Of a stretch of 64,000 nt of DNA, positions 43,336 to 50,386 are shown piece after piece. The stretch is from the NCBI GenBank assembly GCA_039189655.1, contig JBCCYN010000001.1, forward strand, positions 42,887 through 106,886. The letters are read 5' to 3'. Below the pieces are notes generated by a model. The model worked only from the letters and a program-made list of their open reading frames with translations. It was not told where the DNA came from and did not search any database. Source of the DNA: Acuticoccus sp039189655 (GTDB lineage: Bacteria > Pseudomonadota > Alphaproteobacteria > Rhizobiales > Amorphaceae). Both the position numbers and the translations under genes were made by a program. Every line of letters begins with the position of its first letter. The first letter of the stretch is position 1.

Positions 43336-44607
43336 ATGGCGAGCGACGCCGTTGGCCCCATCGCGCGACGCGAAGCGCGACTTGCGTACACCATGTTGCT
43401 TCCGACGGTTGCCATTGTCATGTCGATCGTCCTTCTGCCCCTTGCGGCGAACATCTGGATCAGCTTCAAGCCCGTCGGTATCGCCGACTTGCGTGCCCCA
43501 GCGCTGGTTGCAAACGAGCGCCTACGCGGTGATCTTGCAGCGGTAGGCGACGAAGCAACCATTCAGTACCGCCTGCGCAACTCATCTCGAGACCGCCCCC
43601 TCACCAGTGCCCGCCTGACCGATACCCTGCCGGCAGGGCTGGAGACGTTCGACCTTGATCCCCGGTGTTCGATTGATGGGCAGAACCTGACCTGCGAAAT
43701 TGGTGACGTGGCGCCGGCCGAGCGCAGCGAACTCAACGTTAAGGTCCGGGCCCTTGCCCCCTACCTTGAAACGCCAGTGAACCCGAGGGAAAGCAAAGCT
43801 CTTACCGAAGCATCCGCGGCGAGCGCCCTCACCAGCGCAGAGTTTACCCTCGGCAACTTCATCAGCGTTTTCGACTCTGAGGAGTTTGTCACCGTCCTCT
43901 GGGTCACCATCGTTTATACGCTTTTCGGCACCCTGGGCGCCATCGTCCTTGGGGTCGTCGCGGCACAACTCCTCAACCGGGATTTCCGCGGCCGATCCAT
44001 CCTTCGCGGTCTTTATCTTTTTCCGTACGTGGCGCCGGTGATTGCAATGGCGTTCACGTGGCTCGTCCTGTTCGACCCGTTTTCGGGAGCCATTAACACC
44101 ATGCTCTTGCGCATGGATGTGGCAAGCGAGCAGGTGAACTTCTTCGGCGAGCGAATGATTCCAGTCGATGTCTTCGGGCTCCAGTTCGGCTTTCCCCTCG
44201 CCCTTGCCATGGTGATTGCTTTCGAAGCCTGGCGCTACTTCCCGCTCTCCTTCCTTTTCATCCTGGCGCGAATGCAGTCGATCCCCACCGACATGTATGA
44301 GGCCGCTGATATGGACGGGGCGACACCCTTCCAGAAATTCTTCCGACTGTCGCTTCCGCAAATATTCGGCATAATCGCAGTTCTATTTCTTCTCCGCTTT
44401 ATTTGGACCTTTAACAAGTTCGACGATATTTTCCTGCTCACAGGCGGGGCTGCAGGCACACGCACACTTACCGTCGACGTCTATAACCAGGGCTTTGCCA
44501 TCGGCAACCTTGGTGCCGGTGCCGCGGTGGCCGTGGTCATATTCGTGATGCTCCTTGTCTTTGCGCTCCTTTACTTCCGGGCCATGCCAAAAGGGGAAGG
44601 GCTATGA
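43336..44607 (+). CDS. CUT1-type sugar ABC permease (MalF-like) with DUF11-like insert
   Basis: 423-aa permease, about 120 residues longer than usual. TM1 spans residues 18-44 and TM2 starts near 183. Between them, residues 74-142 read like a DUF11 beta-sandwich: IQYRLRNSSRDRPLTSARLTD, TLPAGLETF, a Cys111/Cys120 pair, and CEIGDVAPAERSELNVKV. This places an Ig-like domain in the first periplasmic loop. The EAA loop (YEAADMDGATPFQKFFRLSLPQI) is normal. Strong GGGAGG ribosome site before the ATG. Its stop overlaps the next gene (ATGA). Confidence 0.88.
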   Translation: MASDAVGPIARREARLAYTMLLPTVAIVMSIVLLPLAANIWISFKPVGIADLRAPALVANERLRGDLAAVGDEATIQYRLRNSSRDRPLTSARLTDTLPAGLETFDLDPRCSIDGQNLTCEIGDVAPAERSELNVKVRALAPYLETPVNPRESKALTEASAASALTSAEFTLGNFISVFDSEEFVTVLWVTIVYTLFGTLGAIVLGVVAAQLLNRDFRGRSILRGLYLFPYVAPVIAMAFTWLVLFDPFSGAINTMLLRMDVASEQVNFFGERMIPVDVFGLQFGFPLALAMVIAFEAWRYFPLSFLFILARMQSIPTDMYEAADMDGATPFQKFFRLSLPQIFGIIAVLFLLRFIWTFNKFDDIFLLTGGAAGTRTLTVDVYNQGFAIGNLGAGAAVAVVIFVMLLVFALLYFRAMPKGEGL

Positions 44608-45884
44608 CTGTCGCCAGCACGGAAAACACGACAGCCCAACGCGCCGCGAACCCAGGCAAACCTTACCCAGGGTGGCTCACAGCCGCCGTGCTCGGGTTCC
44701 TCTGGGGCGCAATCCTCCACCTCATTGGCGGGGTCACCATAACCCTAATAACAGGCGTGCCGATGACCCCCGCGGTGGGCGCTGCCGCAGTGGGTGGCCT
44801 TGTTGCAGGCCTCACCATTGCCTGGCGCGAACCGCACCTCCGATCGGGCGTTTTTCAAGCCATCGTCGCCGTCCTTTGGATTGCCATTACGATCGCGCTT
44901 TCGTTCGGGGCGCCCTACGCCCAGGATATCGGCGTCAGCGCCATGTGGCAGGCTATCGGCCTTGTGGCGACCGCGGTTGCCCTCATGGCCATCTTGGGCA
45001 ACTCCTTGCGCACCATCTCCTTGGCGAAACAATCAAGACGAATGACCGAGCACGCCCTTGCCCACTCGCTCGGCATGTTTGGGCACCTCTTCTTCGCCAT
45101 CATCGTTATCTTGCCGTTCTACGTGCTGGTCATGACGAGCCTCAAAACCCAGCAGGCTTTGATGGCCAACCCGCTGGACCTCTCCCTCGACCTCAGCCAG
45201 GGCTTTGCGTCGCTGACGTCGTCATACGTAGAACTCTTCACGACATACGATTTCGGCCGTTACATGATCATATCGTTTGTCGTTTCCACACTTACCGTGG
45301 TCATCTGCCTCGCCTTTGCAGTTCCCGGTGCCTACGCGGTGGCACGGCTCAACTTCCCCGGTCGCACCGCCCTGTCGAGATCAGTTCTGCTGATATACTT
45401 GGTGCCGGCCATTGTCCTCGTCATTCCCCTTTATGCGGTGTTCTCGCAGCTCGGACTGCGAAACACGATCATGGGGCTTTTGATCGTCTATCCGGCATCC
45501 ACCCTGCCCGTCGCCATCTACATGCTGAGTGGTTATTTCCGGGGCGTTCCGGCAGAGCTTGAAGAGGCCGGGTTGATGGACGGCCTTTCACGCGTGGGGG
45601 TCATCCGAAAAATTACGCTGCCGCTGTCCTTGCCGGCGCTTGCCTCAGTGGGGCTATACGTCTTCATGATCGCGTGGAACGAATTCTTGTTCGCGTTCAT
45701 GTTCCTAGACGATCCGAAAATCTTTACGCTGTCACGGGCCGTCGTTTCGCTCAATTCTTCAGAGGTGCCTCGCCAATTCTTAATGGCTGGCGCCGTGGTC
45801 ACGACGATCCCGATTTTGATACTGTTCCTGCTTGCAGAGCGCTTCATGGTGAAGGGCCTCACCGCGGGTGGCGTTAAGGGATGA
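44604..45884 (+). CDS. CUT1-type sugar ABC permease (MalG-like) with four extra N-terminal TM segments
   Basis: 426-aa permease against about 280 for typical MalG. Residues 150-426 are a normal MalG with EAA loop EEAGLMDGLSRVGVIRKITLPLSLP. Residues 1-140 add four hydrophobic segments near 25-50, 57-74, 84-102 and 114-136 with no motif I know. It overlaps the MalF-like gene by four bases and the glycosidase gene by four bases, so a mistaken start does not explain the extension. Confidence 0.88.
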   Translation: MTVASTENTTAQRAANPGKPYPGWLTAAVLGFLWGAILHLIGGVTITLITGVPMTPAVGAAAVGGLVAGLTIAWREPHLRSGVFQAIVAVLWIAITIALSFGAPYAQDIGVSAMWQAIGLVATAVALMAILGNSLRTISLAKQSRRMTEHALAHSLGMFGHLFFAIIVILPFYVLVMTSLKTQQALMANPLDLSLDLSQGFASLTSSYVELFTTYDFGRYMIISFVVSTLTVVICLAFAVPGAYAVARLNFPGRTALSRSVLLIYLVPAIVLVIPLYAVFSQLGLRNTIMGLLIVYPASTLPVAIYMLSGYFRGVPAELEEAGLMDGLSRVGVIRKITLPLSLPALASVGLYVFMIAWNEFLFAFMFLDDPKIFTLSRAVVSLNSSEVPRQFLMAGAVVTTIPILILFLLAERFMVKGLTAGGVKG

Positions 45885-47167
45885 GTGCTGCTGCCATCAG
45901 CACCGCTGCCACGCGCGATCGGGAGGCGAAGGAAATCCTCGCCGCCAACGATCGCGGGAACTACAGCGTTCCGACCAAAGGCCTTTACCCGTTTCAGTGG
46001 AACTGGGATTCGGCCTTTGCTGCGCTTGGATACGCGCACATCGACCCGGAGCGAGCGGTGCGCGAGCTGGAGGCGCTGGCCACCTCCCAGTGGCCTGATG
46101 GCATGATCGCCCACATCATTTTTCACCAAGCAGACGAAGGCTATTTTCCCGGCCCTGATGTGTGGGCAACGAACCGTGCTCCCCCCACGTCTGGGATCAC
46201 CCAGCCGCCGGTCCTTGCCATTGCCGCGTCGCGCCTTGCGGAACGAGGCATCCTCGCCGGTGACCGCCTCGCTGGCATCTGCGATGCCGCTGCGCGCTGG
46301 CATGCTTGGTTTGCGGACGCGCGTGGCGATCCCGAGACCGGCGCCATTGCAGTTGTCCACCCGTGGGAGTCGGGTCGGGACAACATGCCGGACTGGGATG
46401 CTGCCCTCGAGGATGTCGATGCCAGCAACGTCAAGCCTTTCGTGCGCCGTGATCTGGGCCACGTGGACGCCGCCATGCGTCCCACCGAAGCCCAGTACAA
46501 GCGGTTCATCGCGCTGGTGGAACTGGGCGTTGGCGTGGCCTGGGACCAGAAGCGCTACCGCGACGTAAGCCCGTTTTTGGTGGCGGACCCGGGCATGACC
46601 GCCATTTTATTCCGCGCCGAGAAAGCGCTTGCCAAGCTTTCAACGTCCATCGGTCGTGACGATCTTGCCGAGGCGGCAAACTCCCGCGCGGAACGCCTTG
46701 CGGCAGGTTTTTCGGCTCTTTGGAATGATGCCGCCGGTGGCCCGACCACACGCAATGTGCGCACTGGCGACCGGGGCAAGTATCTGTCATCCATGGCGTT
46801 TTTGGGCTTTTCACCGGGCTTACTTTCGGCCGATAAAATCGCGAGCCTTACCAAGTCCTTCGACGCCATTTCGGACCGGTGCCGGTTCATGGTGCCAAGC
46901 TACGACCCCGCCGCTGAGACCTTTGACGAAAAGCGCTATTGGCGCGGGCCAGTCTGGTTGGTGGTCAACTGGCTCATCGCTGACGGGCTTCGAGAGGCTG
47001 GCGATACCGCCCGCGCCGACGCGATTCGCACAGCGTCCGCAGAACTCGTAGAGCGTGGCGGCTTTTACGAATACTACAGCGCCCTCGATGGCGCTCCCCT
47101 GGGCGGCCCCGCCTTCTCTTGGAGCGCGGCGGCATGGCTTGACTTTGTACGAGGGACCGATGGCTGA
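45881..47167 (+). CDS. GH63-like glycoside hydrolase (mannosyl-/glucosylglycerate hydrolase type)
   Basis: 428-aa (alpha/alpha)6-barrel glycosidase related to trehalase and to MGH/GGH enzymes. Motifs: YPFQWNWDSAFAALGY near the N-terminus, ITQPPVLA, HPWESGRDNMPDWD (probable acid Asp), YWRGPVWLVVNW and GGFYEYYS (probable base Glu), then AFSWSAA. It is cytoplasmic, with no signal. Placed inside the importer operon, it probably hydrolyses the imported glycoside; mannosylglycerate or glucosylglycerate is the best guess from family, not proven. The start overlaps the permease stop (ATGA). Confidence 0.82.
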   Translation: MSAAAISTAATRDREAKEILAANDRGNYSVPTKGLYPFQWNWDSAFAALGYAHIDPERAVRELEALATSQWPDGMIAHIIFHQADEGYFPGPDVWATNRAPPTSGITQPPVLAIAASRLAERGILAGDRLAGICDAAARWHAWFADARGDPETGAIAVVHPWESGRDNMPDWDAALEDVDASNVKPFVRRDLGHVDAAMRPTEAQYKRFIALVELGVGVAWDQKRYRDVSPFLVADPGMTAILFRAEKALAKLSTSIGRDDLAEAANSRAERLAAGFSALWNDAAGGPTTRNVRTGDRGKYLSSMAFLGFSPGLLSADKIASLTKSFDAISDRCRFMVPSYDPAAETFDEKRYWRGPVWLVVNWLIADGLREAGDTARADAIRTASAELVERGGFYEYYSALDGAPLGGPAFSWSAAAWLDFVRGTDG

Positions 47168-48233
47168 GATCGACCTGTCACAAATCCGCAAATCATTCGG
47201 CGCAGTCGAAGTCATAAAGGGCGTGGATCTTTCCATTGCCGACAAGGAATTCGTGGTCTTCGTTGGTCCGTCCGGGTGCGGAAAGTCGACGATGCTGCGC
47301 CTCATCGCGGGGCTTGAGGAAGTCACCAGCGGTAACATCCTCATCGACGGGAATGACGTCACCGCGCTCTCGGCGCCGGAGCGCGGCCTTTCAATGGTGT
47401 TTCAGTCCTACGCCCTTTATCCGCACCTGTCGGTGCGCGAGAACATGGCATTCCCACTTTCGGTGGCCGGGGCAAGCCGCCAGGAAATCAAGGATTCGGT
47501 GGATTCCGCCGCCTCGATCCTTCGCCTAGAGCCGCTCCTGGAGCGCAAACCAAAGGACCTATCGGGCGGCCAACGCCAGCGTGTTGCCATTGGCCGTGCC
47601 ATCGTTCGCGCGCCGGCCGCGTTCTTGTTCGACGAGCCACTTTCCAACCTTGACGCTGCGCTGCGCGTTCAAATGCGCATCGAAATCGCGCGGCTGCGCT
47701 CCCGCCTCGACGCGACGATGATCTACGTGACTCACGACCAAGTGGAGGCCATGACCCTCGCCGACCGCATCGTCGTGTTCTCCGCCGGAACCATTGAGCA
47801 AATCGGTCCGCCGCTCGAACTTTATCGCAACCCTTCCAATGTCTTCGTGGCGACGTTCATTGGCTCGCCCACCATGAACATCGTGCCCTGCAAGCCCAAC
47901 GGCCACGCCAACAAAGTGCATGTGGGCACCGTTGAATTGGCAACGGAGAGAACGGTTTCCGACAAAGCCGCACCATCTCACCTGGGGATTCGGCCGGAGG
48001 ACATACACTTGACCGGCTCCGAAGAGGCAGACTTCACCGGGCAGATCGTCGTCGCCGAGCACCTTGGGGGGGACAGCTTCTACTATGTGGACGTGCCGCA
48101 GGTGGGCGAACTCACCGTGCGCGCGCCGGGTGACCATACTGCGCGGATGGGTGAGACGCTGCATCTGCGCGCCCGGCGGGACAACATCCACCTGTTCGAC
48201 AACACCGAGCATTGCCTCTCCAGCTCCCGGTAA
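47160..48233 (+). CDS. CUT1-type sugar ABC transporter ATP-binding protein (MsmX/UgpC-like)
   Basis: 357-aa ATPase. Walker A GPSGCGKST, Q-loop VFQSYALYPHL, signature LSGGQRQRVAIGRA, Walker B AFLFDEPLSNLD and VTHDQVEAMTLADRI are complete, with a C-terminal TOBE domain (HLGIRPEDIHL). The ATG at 47160 overlaps the glycosidase stop by eight bases, and GAGGGA precedes it. It closes the operon. The next 266 bp are gene-free. Confidence 0.93.
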   Translation: MAEIDLSQIRKSFGAVEVIKGVDLSIADKEFVVFVGPSGCGKSTMLRLIAGLEEVTSGNILIDGNDVTALSAPERGLSMVFQSYALYPHLSVRENMAFPLSVAGASRQEIKDSVDSAASILRLEPLLERKPKDLSGGQRQRVAIGRAIVRAPAAFLFDEPLSNLDAALRVQMRIEIARLRSRLDATMIYVTHDQVEAMTLADRIVVFSAGTIEQIGPPLELYRNPSNVFVATFIGSPTMNIVPCKPNGHANKVHVGTVELATERTVSDKAAPSHLGIRPEDIHLTGSEEADFTGQIVVAEHLGGDSFYYVDVPQVGELTVRAPGDHTARMGETLHLRARRDNIHLFDNTEHCLSSSR

Positions 48234-48499
48234 CCGACGGCCGCTGCCTGGCCAACCAGACCTCTCAATTCTGCGCGATAGCGGAACGTATAAGCGGCTG
48301 TTGCAAAAGATTTTTTCCGACTTCGGATCGCAGCGGTGGACTGCACTGCGGACCCATTGGCTGGCAAACAGTTGCGGATGGTCGGTTCCCACCCCACCTT
48401 CCATAAACATTTCGTAAGGGTGGCCGCGCTCGCGGTAGCCCGCGCAGGCAGTGGCGCTTGGTTGGTATTAATATTTCGACGACGAATAAGGGAGCGATC

Positions 48500-49264
48500 G
48501 TGCAGAAACTTATTGGTTCCGAAGCAAATATCGATGTTGGTTCACATAAAGATATTTATGACCTCAGGCTTTATGCCGCATCAGAAAAAGATGTGGTCGT
48601 ATTCATCCATATGAAATTACTCTTTAAGTTCGTTGGCGATACGGACTCCAACGGCAACGTCTTAACAGGAAAAGACGGCAAACCACTCACCTCTTGGACA
48701 ACGAAAGAAAAATCAGATTTCGTTACCAATTGGAAGCAAAGTGTTTTGAGCCGCTGGCGGGCAAAACGGGTGGCAAACCACAATGGTGTCCACATTTCCA
48801 TAGACTTCGACTTTGAGATTAAGACGGATACGGCGTTTCCGGGCTCCCATTGGCAATTACTTGTCCAAAAGCTTCCAAAGGGGATCAAAAGCGAAACGAG
48901 CTTCGTTTGGCGCAACCAGCTTCCGGGGAAATTCGATGTATTGCTGGATAGCCGAGACAACGAACTGAAGACCAAAATCGGCGACGGAAAACAGACCGGA
49001 GCTGCCCACGAATTCGGTCATATGATCGGCCTACCAGACGAATACGTCAAAGCGGCTCCCAAAAAGCACAAGGCCGACAAGCACTCCATTATGAATACGG
49101 GATCTAAGCCCCGTAATCGCCACTACTTGTCTGTCATTGATTGGTCAACCCCGCGCATTGATTCTTGGAAAGCGACCATCGACGCTATGAATGCCATCGA
49201 CGCCATGCGCAACGGCTGCATCCTGCGACCAGGCGACCCCCACACCATGAGACCGCAATTGTGA
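48500..49264 (+). CDS. Metzincin-like metalloprotease, AT-rich island
   Basis: 254-aa protein, not recognised as a named family. Residues 170-180 read HEFGHMIGLPD, matching the metzincin pattern HExxHxxGxx(H/D) with Asp180 as third ligand, as in snapalysin. A Met-turn-like SIMNTG follows at 196. So His170, Glu171, His174, Asp180 and Met198 would form a zinc protease site. No signal peptide or membrane segment is seen. The GTG start at 48500 has AAGGGAG five bases upstream; an in-frame TTG lies at 48458. Base composition is clearly AT-richer than the flanks, suggesting transfer. It may be an exported effector or a processing enzyme. Confidence 0.7.
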   Translation: MQKLIGSEANIDVGSHKDIYDLRLYAASEKDVVVFIHMKLLFKFVGDTDSNGNVLTGKDGKPLTSWTTKEKSDFVTNWKQSVLSRWRAKRVANHNGVHISIDFDFEIKTDTAFPGSHWQLLVQKLPKGIKSETSFVWRNQLPGKFDVLLDSRDNELKTKIGDGKQTGAAHEFGHMIGLPDEYVKAAPKKHKADKHSIMNTGSKPRNRHYLSVIDWSTPRIDSWKATIDAMNAIDAMRNGCILRPGDPHTMRPQL

Positions 49265-49572
49265 GGGGTTTCGCCGTCGTTTTTCTGTTTGGGACCCTTG
49301 GATTGACCTCAACTTTATGGGCTGACACGATGTCAAAAGCACAAGATCTTATCGTCGACTTGAGCAATGCGACCAGCGCTGCGAGCGAAGCTTCAATTAT
49401 CGAAAATATTCTTGCCTTAGAGCCACCGGATCGAGTGTTGTCCTTCCGCATTGATAATGAAGACAGCGCAAATCCAACGGTTGTGTTCAGCTTCCGCACC
49501 CAAGGGGGGGCAAGCACCGTGGAGTGGCGCCCGGAGGCGCGCAAGAATATGGAGTTCTTGTACTTAGAGTAA
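49261..49572 (+). CDS. Small secreted protein coupled to the metalloprotease
   Basis: 103-aa protein that I do not recognise. It begins with a good signal peptide (RGFAVVFLFGTLGLTSTLWA, cut near residue 22), leaving a mature domain of about 80 residues. The GTG start at 49261 overlaps the protease TGA as GTGA, so the two are co-translated. The sequence is AT-richer than the flanks, as in the protease gene. It could be a periplasmic inhibitor (immunity-like), chaperone or substrate of the protease. Confidence 0.65.
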   Translation: MRGFAVVFLFGTLGLTSTLWADTMSKAQDLIVDLSNATSAASEASIIENILALEPPDRVLSFRIDNEDSANPTVVFSFRTQGGASTVEWRPEARKNMEFLYLE

Positions 49573-49655
49573 TATCCGCACCGCTGCTGGCCCACACCGC
49601 GCACGATCGGTTGGTCGGCCGGCTTCGACTTCCCTAACCCTAACGAGCGCTTCGA

Positions 49656-49746
49656 GAGCGCGTCTCAGCGGCATGGAAGCATGTTGCGACTCGAACCGCG
49701 CGGAAAGACGAGACCTTTGAGCAGGTATGGGATCGCATGATCGTGT
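49656..49746. repeat. Dispersed intergenic repeat, copy B
   Basis: About 91 bp, alignable with 23929-24020 in the same orientation: GAGCGC, TCAGC, GGAA-n-CATG, CTCGAA-n-CGCGCGG and GATC-n-CATGATCGTGT blocks. It lies in the 260-bp gap between the small secreted protein gene and doxX. Confidence 0.6.
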
Positions 49747-49832
49747 AGCGTGCTCTAAAGCTCAAAGCTCCAGGGCGCGCGGGCTTGATGGCAGTTCCGC
49801 CGCTCACGCTGGCCGTATTCTGCCGCCAAAAT

Positions 49833-50228
49833 CTACTTTGAGCCGCGCAATCGGTCGATACTGAGCGGGCCAGGTCCGGCAAAGACAATGTACAAGAACA
49901 CGAAGCAGTAGAGTATCGCTGCGTCGCCGCCGTTGTTGACTGGAAAGAAATCGCGCGGCGCATGGGCGATCCAATAAGCAAACGCCATGAGACCCGAGGC
50001 CAGGAATGCCGCCGGGCGCGTGAATAGCCCGATGATCAACAGTACGCCTGTAAGAATCTCGATGATCCCGGCGATCCCTCCCAAGGACAGCAACGCCACG
50101 TCTCTATCTGTCGGGGGAAAACCCAGTAATTTCTGCGTCCCGTGGGCGAGAAAGATCAGCCCTGAAACGATCCGCAAAATACTTAAAAACAGCGGCGCGA
50201 ATTTTGTCAAAGAGGCTTCAGATTGCAT
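49833..50228 (-). CDS. DoxX-family membrane protein
   Basis: 131-aa inner-membrane protein with four hydrophobic helices. The N-terminal LRIVSGLIFLAHGTQKLLGFP and middle GIIEILTGVLLIIGLFTRPAAFLASGLMAFAYW are typical of DoxX. The biochemical role is unclear in most bacteria; links to quinone or thiosulfate metabolism exist for a few. It lies downstream of infB on the same strand, but 149 bp away, so it is probably transcribed separately. Confidence 0.88.
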   Translation of the reverse strand: MQSEASLTKFAPLFLSILRIVSGLIFLAHGTQKLLGFPPTDRDVALLSLGGIAGIIEILTGVLLIIGLFTRPAAFLASGLMAFAYWIAHAPRDFFPVNNGGDAAILYCFVFLYIVFAGPGPLSIDRLRGSK

Positions 50229-50281
50229 TCGCCCGTTCTCCGCCTAGGTGTTTAGAATGTATTGGGCAAACAAGGTATTAA

Positions 50282-50386
50282 CTTAGCTAGCCGACCTGAT
50301 CAAATCAGACCGGCACCTGATGCTTTTCTTGATGCATCATCTTTTCAATCCTCGGCTAGCTGCGGCCGGATGATACTCTAGCTAAG
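50282..50386. promoter_or_regulatory. Nested inverted repeats at the 3' end of infB
   Basis: CTTAGCTAGCCGA (50282-50294) can pair with TCGGCTAGC (50352-50360) or with CTAGCTAAG (50378-50386, which contains the infB stop). A small hairpin CTGAT-CAA-ATCAG (50296-50308) lies between the arms. No U-tract follows. The region may form alternative 3'-UTR structures or a Rho-dependent end. Confidence 0.35.
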
